Shown here piece after piece: positions 10,868 to 19,824 of a stretch of 53,837 nucleotides of DNA. This DNA comes from Tenericutes bacterium RIFOXYA12_FULL_35_10. GTDB lineage: Bacteria; Bacillota_I; Bacilli_A; Acholeplasmatales; Acholeplasmataceae. The DNA lies in NCBI GenBank assembly GCA_001830045.1, contig MIDA01000030.1:1-53837 (forward strand). The letters run 5' to 3'. Every line of letters begins with the position of its first letter. The first letter of the stretch is position 1. Below the pieces are notes generated by a model. It was not told the DNA's origin, ran no database searches, and worked only from the letters and a program-made list of their open reading frames with translations. The translations under genes and the position numbers were made by a program.

Positions 10868-12160
10868 CTAAGGTTTTGTCACAACAGTAGCATCTAATGA
10901 AACGCTTGTCTGTGCATAAATCATTCCTGTAAGCGATGATCCTGTATTCATTGATACATTTGTCATCGATAAAATAATCCCTTGAAAATCTGCACCAACG
11001 CCAATGGCGATGGTATCTGCAACAACCCAATAAATATGTTCAGGTAATACACCACCTGTTAAAGTGATTTGTGTGTTTGCAGCCATGGTGAGTGTTCCTG
11101 CGATTTGAAAGATAAATACATCGGTTGAACTACCATTTAACGTGAAATCGGTATTGATTAAAACATCATTGCTCCACATATAAACACCACTTGTTAATGT
11201 TTTTCCACTGAGATCACCGGTATAAAGCTCCGTATAATCTGCAGTTCTACTTGCACCATCTTGATAAGCAGTTAATACATCAGCTATGGCAGATGTTAAT
11301 AAAGCTGGTGTTCCCACTTGATAATCAGATGCATAGATATGACCTGTAACAAGCGATGATGTTGAGAATGTGTTTCCACTATCCATAATTAAACCAAAAC
11401 CTGTTATGTATGATGCTGATACAGGGCTGACACCGATATCACCGATAACGGAAGTTGCTCCAGTAGCGGAAATACCTGTTTTAGATAGGATAGCAAATGC
11501 TTCTGCAGTACCTAAGTTAATGTCTAGAACAACTTTAGTTCCGTTTTGTTTTTTTAAGTTAAAAGCATTCGTTGCTAAAGCAAGTTCGTTGACAGCATCT
11601 GATACTTCATTATCAGTCAACGGTGTTTCAGATAATGTTGTTTGTGCTAAGGTAATGGCTTGTTGATATGTTGTTTGATCAGCTAAAAGCACCCATGAAA
11701 CTGAAGAGACATATTGATCAGCTGAAGTACCTACCATTGTTTCATTCATATTTTGGTTTGCATCTGCAATTGCATCAGCAAGTGGCGCTGTATTGTCAGT
11801 GACTTGATTGCTAATGGTAATCACTAATTCTGCACTGATCGCTTTTGCACTTTGAGATACAGTCTTAACCGTAACCGTGCCATTCATAACAGCGGATAGT
11901 AAACCACTTTGATTGATAATAGCAGATCCTGTTCCATCAGTGACAGACCAGGTGATACTTTTATCGCTTGCATCAGCAGGTGTGATTGTAGCTGATAACT
12001 GCAAAGTACCTGCATGTGTTGTGATAGTTGTGAGTGCACCAGCACTTTGTAATGTAATGCCTGTGACTGACACCACCTCACCTTCATTTGTCTTACATCC
12101 TGCAATTGTAAATAACAATCCAACAGAAAGTATGATAATCATGATTTTTAATATTCTCAT
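10868..12160 (-). CDS. DUF3494 ice-binding-like lipoprotein with N-terminal Big-type domain
   Basis: Lipobox LLFTIAGCK; VTGITLQSAGA... Big_2-like; LGTAEAFAILSKTGIS...SVIGDIGVSP...GVYMWSNDVLINTDFTLNG...DVFIFQIAGTLTMAANTQITLTGG...IYWVVADTIAIG characteristic of DUF3494. Confidence 0.87.
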   Translation of the reverse strand: MRILKIMIIILSVGLLFTIAGCKTNEGEVVSVTGITLQSAGALTTITTHAGTLQLSATITPADASDKSITWSVTDGTGSAIINQSGLLSAVMNGTVTVKTVSQSAKAISAELVITISNQVTDNTAPLADAIADANQNMNETMVGTSADQYVSSVSWVLLADQTTYQQAITLAQTTLSETPLTDNEVSDAVNELALATNAFNLKKQNGTKVVLDINLGTAEAFAILSKTGISATGATSVIGDIGVSPVSASYITGFGLIMDSGNTFSTSSLVTGHIYASDYQVGTPALLTSAIADVLTAYQDGASRTADYTELYTGDLSGKTLTSGVYMWSNDVLINTDFTLNGSSTDVFIFQIAGTLTMAANTQITLTGGVLPEHIYWVVADTIAIGVGADFQGIILSMTNVSMNTGSSLTGMIYAQTSVSLDATVVTKP

Positions 12161-12371
12161 TTTTTTAAATTTCTCCTTTTAAACGTACATGGTTTGATAC
12201 GCATGTTCTTGTCCACTTTCACTCTACCATGCTAAGTGCCAATTAAAACATTCATAGGTAATATGTTTTAAATCACTTAATTGGGTTTATTAAGTATGAT
12301 GAGTTTGGAAAAAAGTATCATTGCTCTTTAGTCTTGTGAATGTGTATCAAAAGTGATACAATATAACTGAG

Positions 12372-12698
12372 GTGATGATGATGAGAAACGATGTTATTCA
12401 TGTAAGAGTATCTGATGAACTTAAAGCGAATGTTGAATCCATTTTAAGTGATTTAGGTATTACTTTGTCTTATGCAGTCAATATGTATTTAAAGCAAATA
12501 GAAGCCAAAAGAGGGATTCCGTTTGATGTTGTTTTGCCAAGTCAGGAAAAATCAAGAGAAGTTGAGATGCTCGCTAAGGCTATTAATCTAACTGGGGGAA
12601 AAGAAGTATCTTCGTACGCAAATCGAATACTAAGTTTATACGCTCAAGAAATAATTGATTATGAAACAGCAGTATTTGCACTCGGAAGGAACTTGTAA
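12372..12698 (+). CDS. RelB/DinJ-family antitoxin-like protein
   Basis: VIHVRVSDELKANVESILSDLGITLSYAVNMYLKQIEAKRGIPFDV is DinJ-like; stop overlaps start of the Fic gene. Confidence 0.8.
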   Translation: MMMMRNDVIHVRVSDELKANVESILSDLGITLSYAVNMYLKQIEAKRGIPFDVVLPSQEKSREVEMLAKAINLTGGKEVSSYANRILSLYAQEIIDYETAVFALGRNL

Positions 12699-13387
12699 TG
12701 AAAGATCCATACATTTGTCAGGACTCTGATGTATTAATCAATAAAGCTAACATAAGGGATAAAGATAAACTTGACGAGTATGAGAATCGTATGACAAATC
12801 TTGCTTTGATTTCATTGATCAAAGATTCCTTCAAACTTCATACATCACAAGATGTCTTTAAAATCCACCTGATCTTGTTTGAAAATGTCTATGAATGGGC
12901 AGGGAAACCAAGACATATTGATATTTATAAAGATGAACCGATCATCAACAATATGAGCGTTGAGTACACAAAATACAAAAAAATCATCGAAAAAATGAAT
13001 AACATAGATCATAAATATTTCAATCAAGATTGGGAATATTTGAAAAAAGAAGACTTCATTTATTTATTTACAAGATTGATAACCGATATTTGGAAAGTGC
13101 ATCCATTTAGAGAAGGAAACACGAGAACAGTATCAATATTTGCTTTTCTATTCTTAAAGCAATATGGTTATGACTTCAATGCAGAATTAATAAGTCGTCA
13201 CGCAAAGTATTTTAGAAATGCACTTGTGATGGCTTCATTGGGTCAATATGCAGAATATCAATATTTACAAAATATATTGATTGATGCCGTATCAAACAAA
13301 GTAGATTTAGATAGAAAAGATAGTTACGATAGAATTAAAGATTATCATATGGATCAATATAAGTATGCTTATCATAAGGCAAAGTGA
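12698..13387 (+). CDS. Fic/cell-filamentation-type toxin
   Basis: Fic motif HPFREGNTRT; YEWAGKPRHIDIYK upstream motif; translationally coupled to the antitoxin-like ORF. Confidence 0.85.
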   Translation: MKDPYICQDSDVLINKANIRDKDKLDEYENRMTNLALISLIKDSFKLHTSQDVFKIHLILFENVYEWAGKPRHIDIYKDEPIINNMSVEYTKYKKIIEKMNNIDHKYFNQDWEYLKKEDFIYLFTRLITDIWKVHPFREGNTRTVSIFAFLFLKQYGYDFNAELISRHAKYFRNALVMASLGQYAEYQYLQNILIDAVSNKVDLDRKDSYDRIKDYHMDQYKYAYHKAK

Positions 13388-13392
13388 TAGAC

Positions 13393-13494
13393 ATATATGT
13401 ATAAACTTCAAGTCTTTTTTTCAGCACCACTTTTTGAATAATTTATTTTTTGAAAAAGGCTATTGATGTTTAATGGTCTTTTGTTTTTCTTACA
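13393..13494 (+). repeat. dispersed intergenic repeat, copy 3
   Basis: atatatgtataaacttcaag...actttttgaataatttattttttgaaaaaggctattgatgtttaatggtcttttgtttttctta. Confidence 0.7.
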
Positions 13495-13699
13495 TTAGGA
13501 AATAATTATTTTTTAGTATCATGAAAGACAATATAAGGCATCAACTTTAATGATATAAGGAGATGTTTTGACTTTTAAATCCATCTATGTCCTTTTATGA
13601 TTTTCATCTTTTATTATGAATGAAAGGAAGAAAGAATTTGATAAAACCTTGATAATCTCCAGAAAATGTTATAAAATAAAATTAAGTGGAGGAAATAAT

Positions 13700-14290
13700 A
13701 TGATTGTGACGACTTTATATCTTAAAGAAAAATACAAAGACTATACGGATATTAATGGCAAGATTAAAAGAGATGTAGAAAATGGCATCTTATTTCCACT
13801 TGTGAGAGGTATCTATGAGACAAATAGTGAAACGGATGGATTCTTACTATCCTCATACATTTATGGACCTTCATATCTATCTTTCGAATATGCTCTCTCA
13901 TACCACAATATGATTCCAGAAAGAGTCATGATGTATACGAATGCAACCTTTAACAAAAGAAAGAGCAAGTTATATAAAAATCACTTCGGGATTTTTGCAT
14001 ATCGGGATGTACCTAAAGATGTATTCCCATTTTTTGTGCAAGTTTTCGAACAAGATTCATATGCCTACTTTATGGCAAGTGCTGAAAAAGCTTTATGCGA
14101 TTTACTTTATATTAAGAAACCTGTAAAAAGTATGAAAGAATTGAAGGTTTTACTTTTTGAAGATCTTAGAATAAATAGAGAAACATTTAATGAACTTAAC
14201 TTTAATGACATTAAGTTCTTATCGAGTAAATACGTTTCAAACAATATAAAGTATCTACAAAAGTATATTGAAAGCGAGTATAGAAAATGA
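13700..14290 (+). CDS. AbiEi-family antitoxin-like protein
   Basis: N-terminal wHTH region, YGPSYLSFEYALSYHNMIPE and AEKALCDLLY motifs typical of AbiEi; SD GGAGG upstream of ATG 13700 (track start 13616 is extended). Confidence 0.82.
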   Translation: MIVTTLYLKEKYKDYTDINGKIKRDVENGILFPLVRGIYETNSETDGFLLSSYIYGPSYLSFEYALSYHNMIPERVMMYTNATFNKRKSKLYKNHFGIFAYRDVPKDVFPFFVQVFEQDSYAYFMASAEKALCDLLYIKKPVKSMKELKVLLFEDLRINRETFNELNFNDIKFLSSKYVSNNIKYLQKYIESEYRK

Positions 14291-15150
14291 CAATCATTCA
14301 ACAAATGATCAACAAATATGATCCAAAAACAATAGAAGATAAAAAAAGCGCGATGAAAGAAGTATTACAAGAAGTAGTTTTGGCTGGCCTTTCTAAAACC
14401 GATTTTTTTACATATGCTGCTTTCTATGGTGGAACAGCGTTAAGAATATTTTATGGTATGGATAGATTTAGTGAGGATCTTGATTTCTCATTACTTGTTA
14501 GTGACGAAACTTTTGATATCAGTAAGTATTTAAAACCGATAAGTGAAACGATGAACTCACTTGGACTTCATTTTGAGGTATCAAAAAAAGAGAAGTCAAA
14601 TGAATCAACCATTGATTCAGCATTTATTAAAGGAAATACTAAAGAGACATTTATAACTATTTACCCCAATTCAACAGGTTCTGCTCAAATCATTCATAAT
14701 GAAAAAATCATTATTAAATTCGAAATTGATGTAAATCCACCAAAATATGCGAATACAGAAATTAAGTATCGCTTGTTGCCGTTCCCATACCAAGTTAGAA
14801 TCTATGATAAGAGTTCATTATTTGCTGGTAAAATTCATGCTGTTATTGCAAGAAGTTGGAAAAACCGTGTAAAAGGTAGGGATTTATACGACTATATCTA
14901 TTATCTTAGTTTAGATACTAAAGTGAATTTGAAACATTTAGAAGCAAGACTAAAACAAACGAAATCTATTGAAAGTGATACTATATTAACTAAAGAAATA
15001 CTCATTGAATTACTAGAAAAAAGATTTAGTCAAATTGATTTTGATATTGCAAAATCAGATGTAAGACCCTTTATAAAAGACCAAGATAACTTAGATATTT
15101 GGAATAGTGATTTCTTTAAATCAATTACACAAGGTATTAAAATCGATTAA
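14287..15150 (+). CDS. AbiEii/AbiGii-family nucleotidyltransferase toxin
   Basis: GGTALRIFYGMDRFSEDLDFSL motif; 4-nt overlap with AbiEi-like gene. Confidence 0.88.
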   Translation: MTIIQQMINKYDPKTIEDKKSAMKEVLQEVVLAGLSKTDFFTYAAFYGGTALRIFYGMDRFSEDLDFSLLVSDETFDISKYLKPISETMNSLGLHFEVSKKEKSNESTIDSAFIKGNTKETFITIYPNSTGSAQIIHNEKIIIKFEIDVNPPKYANTEIKYRLLPFPYQVRIYDKSSLFAGKIHAVIARSWKNRVKGRDLYDYIYYLSLDTKVNLKHLEARLKQTKSIESDTILTKEILIELLEKRFSQIDFDIAKSDVRPFIKDQDNLDIWNSDFFKSITQGIKID

Positions 15151-15233
15151 TGGGACAGTTGTTATCCACTTTAGAATCATAAAAGCTCTTCTTATCTATG
15201 CACTTACTAGAAATTTATAGAATCAAAAAAAAT

Positions 15234-15278
15234 AAACCCTACATGGTCTATATGCATGTGCATAACCAGGTAGGGTTT
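15234..15278. terminator. bidirectional terminator between convergent genes
   Basis: AACCCTAC-aTGGT ... ACCAgGTAGGGTTTTGATTTT. Confidence 0.75.
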
Positions 15279-15293
15279 TGATTTTAATAATTG

Positions 15294-15596
15294 TTATTCA
15301 GTACTAATTTCACCTGGATATGTAATAATACCCCCGGAAATATTGCTTACTTTGTAACCTTGCGCATCTAAATATCTTGCGACCATGAATGATCTTGATC
15401 CTGTGAGACAAATAATATAATAGTGTTCGTCTTTATTAATCAAGTTGATGTACTTTAAGAAGTTTGATGTTGGCATATTGATTGAACCTGGAATATGACC
15501 TTCTTCAAATTCATAAATTTCACGGCAATCAATGATTTTCGCATCATTAGCTTTTACTCTTTCAAGTAGTTCTTTTGTATCTACATTCTTAAACAT
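15294..15596 (-). CDS. rhodanese-like domain protein
   Basis: IIDCREIYEFEEGHIPGSINMP...IICLTGSRS. Confidence 0.85.
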   Translation of the reverse strand: MFKNVDTKELLERVKANDAKIIDCREIYEFEEGHIPGSINMPTSNFLKYINLINKDEHYYIICLTGSRSFMVARYLDAQGYKVSNISGGIITYPGEISTE

Positions 15597-17244
15597 GTGC
15601 GTTCTCCTTTAGCATTTTAGAAATATAATTATAACCGCCGTCTAGATTATAAACATCATAGCCTTGGCTTTTTAAGTATTGTTCAGCATTATAACCATGG
15701 ATACCTGTATCACAGAATACAATGACTTTCTTATCCTTAGGAATCATCATATACATATCAGTGATTTGATCTAGTGGAACATTGATTGCATTAGGTAGTG
15801 TTCCTTGTGCCATACTTTCAAACATCGATCTCACATCGATAAAGACATACGTATCATCATTAAGTTTGGTTAATGCATCACGCCATTGGATGGATTTGGT
15901 AATGCCTTGTTGTTTATTGAAAGCGACATAACCAACCATATTGATAATGTCTTTTGCACTTCCAAATGGAGGTGCATACGTGAATTCTAGTTCTTGTAAG
16001 AAAGTTACCTTCATTTTAGCTTTTATAGCGGTTGCGATAATATCAATACGTTTATCGACACCTTTTTGACCGACAGCTTGTGCGCCTAAAATAAGTTCTG
16101 TATCTTTGTCGTAAATCACTTTTAAATAAATAGAAGTCGCATTTGGATAATAACTTGCGTGATCGTTTGCTGTTAAGTGAATGACTTCAATGTTTTTACC
16201 CACGAGTTGTTTTTCATTCAGTCCTGTTGCAGCCAAAGATAAATCAAACACTTTAACAATGGATGTTCCAAGCGAGCCTTGATTCTTTACTGGTAAACCA
16301 CTTAAGATATCTGCAAGTTGTCTACCTTGTCTATTTGCTGGTGAAGCGAGTGGAATTAAAGTCTCTTGATTTGATATTTGGTTTGTGACTAAAATAGCAT
16401 CACCAATGGCGTAGATATCTTTGATTGTTGTTTGATAGTCTGAACCTACTTTAATACCACCTCGGATGCCTGTTTCAGCTCCGATTTGCGTTGCTAAGAT
16501 TGAATCCGGTAATACCCCAACAGCCATGATGATCATATCTGTATCAAATGAATCATGTGATGCTAGTATGACATGGTTGTTTTGAATTTCTTTGATTTCA
16601 TTACCTACAAACACATGAATACCTTTAGATTTTAATTCTTCGTGAATGAAGATACCCATTTCAGGATCTACGATGGGTAAGACTTCACTTGCTTTTTCGA
16701 TGATGGTTACATCAAGTCCCTTAAGTTTTAAATTTTCAGCAACTTCTAAACCAATATAACCTGCACCTATGACAGTCGCGTGTTTTGGCTTAGATTCTTT
16801 GATAAAATGCATGATTTTATCTAAATCAGGAATGTTTCTTAGTGTAAATATAGGAAGTTCATGTGTTCCACTGATGGGAAAAACTATAGGTTTAGCCCCT
16901 GTTGAAAGTACTAATTGATCGTAGGATTCATAAGATGTTAAGCCATCATGTACGTATGTTACTTGTTTATTAACGGAGTCAATTGCAACAACTTCTGAGT
17001 TTGAACGAATGTCTAAACGAAATCGTTCTTTCAGTAAGGATTCTCTAACGACAAGTAAACCACTTCTGGTTGATATCTCACCAGAAATATGATAAGGTAG
17101 CCCACAGTTTGCAAATGAAACATAAGGTCCTTTTTCGAAAATAATAATGTCATCATGTTGATTTAATCGTCTGTATCTGGTAGCAAAACTCATGCCACCA
17201 GCAACACCGCCGATGACGATGACTTTCTTTTTTTGATAGTTCAT
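15589..17244 (-). CDS. FAD-dependent CoA-disulfide reductase with C-terminal rhodanese domain
   Basis: VIGGVAGGMSFATRYRRL; VSFANCGLPYHISG (SFxxCGLPYxxxG active-site Cys); C-terminal FIDVRSMFE...VFCDTGIHGYNAEQYL. Confidence 0.88.
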   Translation of the reverse strand: MNYQKKKVIVIGGVAGGMSFATRYRRLNQHDDIIIFEKGPYVSFANCGLPYHISGEISTRSGLLVVRESLLKERFRLDIRSNSEVVAIDSVNKQVTYVHDGLTSYESYDQLVLSTGAKPIVFPISGTHELPIFTLRNIPDLDKIMHFIKESKPKHATVIGAGYIGLEVAENLKLKGLDVTIIEKASEVLPIVDPEMGIFIHEELKSKGIHVFVGNEIKEIQNNHVILASHDSFDTDMIIMAVGVLPDSILATQIGAETGIRGGIKVGSDYQTTIKDIYAIGDAILVTNQISNQETLIPLASPANRQGRQLADILSGLPVKNQGSLGTSIVKVFDLSLAATGLNEKQLVGKNIEVIHLTANDHASYYPNATSIYLKVIYDKDTELILGAQAVGQKGVDKRIDIIATAIKAKMKVTFLQELEFTYAPPFGSAKDIINMVGYVAFNKQQGITKSIQWRDALTKLNDDTYVFIDVRSMFESMAQGTLPNAINVPLDQITDMYMMIPKDKKVIVFCDTGIHGYNAEQYLKSQGYDVYNLDGGYNYISKMLKENAHV

Positions 17245-17508
17245 TTTTTATCACCCAAAATATTATATCGTTTATGACCTGTTATTTCAATCATAAAACT
17301 TAAAAAAATGAATAAAGTAAATAAAAAAACATAAAATCTAAATATAAAAGGTTTGTTATGGTATAGCAATATCCTAACTTCACACATGAACTCATACTCT
17401 TTTTTAGTGTTTGCTTGCATTCAACAAAAAAATACATTAATAAATCTTTAAAGCAAAAATATTTTTCTTGTGCTATAATGCTAATCAGTTGAACGCAAGG
17501 AGATTATC

Positions 17509-18147
17509 ATGAAGATATCATTTAAGAAAACATTGATTTATATTATCGGATTAATTGTTATATCACTTGGAGCAAACATCTTACTCAGAAGTAGACTTGG
17601 TGCAGGTGCTTGGGATACGGTATCGAGTAATTTAAGTCAGTGGTTACATATTACACTTGGAACAGCGACCGCGATTGTATATTCAGTTGTTTTAGGTTTT
17701 GTTGTATTAAGTCGAAAGAATTATGGATATCTTTTCATCATTGGACCAATACTCGTTTTATCTTTCTTTTTTGATTTCTGGGATTTGATCATCTTTAAAG
17801 ATCTTTTTATTGAGTTATTTTATCTACGTGCAATCCTTTATGTTGTTGGTGGTTATTTACTCAGTTTAGGTTTAGCATTAACAATTTTAAGTTTATATCC
17901 AGCCATGGTGTTTGAAGAGTTAACCTATACCATGATGAATCTTTTGAAGGTTAAAAAGTTCTTCAGTATGCGCATCATGATTGAAGTATTCGCGATATTG
18001 CTTGCGACTGGTTTCGGCTTTCTTGCAGGTATAGGTTTTGGTGCGGTGAATATGGGTAGCTTTCTACTTGCGCTTATTCTCGGTCCAATGATTTCAATGA
18101 ACCTTTATCTCTTTAGAAAGTTATATTATTTCAAATCCATGTCTTAA
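17509..18147 (+). CDS. YczE/YitT-like membrane protein
   Basis: GLIVISLGANILLRSRLGAGAWDTVSSNLS. Confidence 0.75.
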   Translation: MKISFKKTLIYIIGLIVISLGANILLRSRLGAGAWDTVSSNLSQWLHITLGTATAIVYSVVLGFVVLSRKNYGYLFIIGPILVLSFFFDFWDLIIFKDLFIELFYLRAILYVVGGYLLSLGLALTILSLYPAMVFEELTYTMMNLLKVKKFFSMRIMIEVFAILLATGFGFLAGIGFGAVNMGSFLLALILGPMISMNLYLFRKLYYFKSMS

Positions 18148-18153
18148 CATATG

Positions 18154-18183
18154 AATCACGGGTGACCGTGATTTATTTTTTTT
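18154..18183 (+). terminator. intrinsic terminator
   Basis: AATCACGG-GTGA-CCGTGATT followed by T-rich tract. Confidence 0.8.
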
Positions 18184-18225
18184 AGTAATTCATGCTACAA
18201 TAAAATCAAACGTTTCTCGAGGTGA

Positions 18226-19824
18226 ATGATGCAAACATTATATAAATTGTTGCTCGTTGATGATGAGGATGAGGTGCGTGGCAGAATCTCATCACTGATT
18301 GATCAAAATAGTGGATTTGTCGTTGTTGGTAAAGCTGGTAATGGACATGACGCTTATGAACTGGTTGAAGAGTTAAAACCTGATGTTGTTTTAACCGATA
18401 TTAAAATGCCATTTATTGATGGTATTGAACTCGCACGTATGCTTAAACGCGACTTCCCAACCGTCAAGGTTGCTTTTATCTCTGGCTATGATGAATTTAA
18501 ATATGCACAAGAAGCAATTAAACTGAATGTCGTCAGTTATTTGATGAAGCCTTTAACATCTCAAGACATCAATTCGTTTCTACAATCCTTAAAGTTAAAG
18601 CTAGATGATGAATACTCTCGAAAATTTAATGATGATGTTGCGCTTAAAAACTATAAAGATAGTCTTCCTCTTTTAATCGATCATACCATTAGTTCTGTAT
18701 TGATTTCAAAAGACCAAACAAAAGACAATCTTCAACGTTTAAAACAATATGGTCTTGATACGGAAAAAGGAAAGTATCTTTCGTGTTTACTTGAGATTGA
18801 TTCATCAAAGAGTATTGATGAACTTATGTCACTAGAAAAGATTAAAGTTCTTTTGAGCGAACTTTTTCAAAGTTATTATAAAGATTATCAATTTAAATAC
18901 TTTTTATCCATTCAAAATGGTATTTTAATGATCATCAAGGAACATGATCAACCACTGGTTAAAACGGTTGATGGTTTTTTATATGAATTAGTTCAAACCG
19001 CAGATCAGTATATGGATATTCGCGTACGTATTGGTATATCAAATCTGTTCTTTGAGTTTGATCAACTTCAAAAATCTTACCAGGAAGCCAAAGAAGCGAT
19101 TCGTTATGGTAAGTTTTTAAATACAGGAAGAATTGTTTATATCAATGAAGTCGAGCATAAACAAACAGAACGTATCGCATTTGATCTTGAAGAAATTAAA
19201 TCGATTGAAAATACCATTAAATTTGGAACAACTCAAGAAATTCATATCTTATTAGAACATAAAAAAATGGAAATTAAACATCATGAAAAGATGATCTCGA
19301 GCGATTTCTTTTTGATTGGCCTTGCTAATCTGATGATTGACTTTGCACAATCCATCAACATTGATTTATCAACCGTTGTTAAAGAAAATTTATTACAAAA
19401 ATTGTTATCATTTTCGACACTTGATGAAATCTTTGATTGGACAGAGCATGTTCTACTTGAGCTAAGAGGTATTTTAATTCAATCATCATTATCTAGAACA
19501 GAACGTATTTTAGATGAGGTCATTAAGTATGTTGAGCAAAACTTTGCAGATCCCTATCTATCGCTTAATATGGTGTGTGATCAATTTGATATTTCCATAT
19601 CTTATTTAAGTATGCTACTTAAAAAGGAGAAGAATGTCACATTTAATAAATATGTCATCGAAGTTAGAATGGAGCATGCAAAAAATCTGCTAAAACAATC
19701 ACCTCTCAAGATTGTTGATGTAGCTAACCAATGTGGCTACAATGAAGTTTATTATTTCAGTCACAGTTTTAAAAAGTATACAGGCTATTCACCCAAACAA
19801 TATCGGGAGGCTATCCATGTTTAA
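18226..19824 (+). CDS. YesN-type response regulator with AraC DNA-binding domain
   Basis: LLLVDDEDEVRGRI receiver; C-terminal AraC motif VANQCGYNEVYYFSHSFKKYTGYSPKQYR. Confidence 0.92.
   Translation: MMQTLYKLLLVDDEDEVRGRISSLIDQNSGFVVVGKAGNGHDAYELVEELKPDVVLTDIKMPFIDGIELARMLKRDFPTVKVAFISGYDEFKYAQEAIKLNVVSYLMKPLTSQDINSFLQSLKLKLDDEYSRKFNDDVALKNYKDSLPLLIDHTISSVLISKDQTKDNLQRLKQYGLDTEKGKYLSCLLEIDSSKSIDELMSLEKIKVLLSELFQSYYKDYQFKYFLSIQNGILMIIKEHDQPLVKTVDGFLYELVQTADQYMDIRVRIGISNLFFEFDQLQKSYQEAKEAIRYGKFLNTGRIVYINEVEHKQTERIAFDLEEIKSIENTIKFGTTQEIHILLEHKKMEIKHHEKMISSDFFLIGLANLMIDFAQSINIDLSTVVKENLLQKLLSFSTLDEIFDWTEHVLLELRGILIQSSLSRTERILDEVIKYVEQNFADPYLSLNMVCDQFDISISYLSMLLKKEKNVTFNKYVIEVRMEHAKNLLKQSPLKIVDVANQCGYNEVYYFSHSFKKYTGYSPKQYREAIHV

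Noticed and set aside
10845-11030. ORFs inside the DUF3494 gene (also 11884-12123, 11913-12182)
   Set aside because: Alternative frames of the convincing DUF3494 gene
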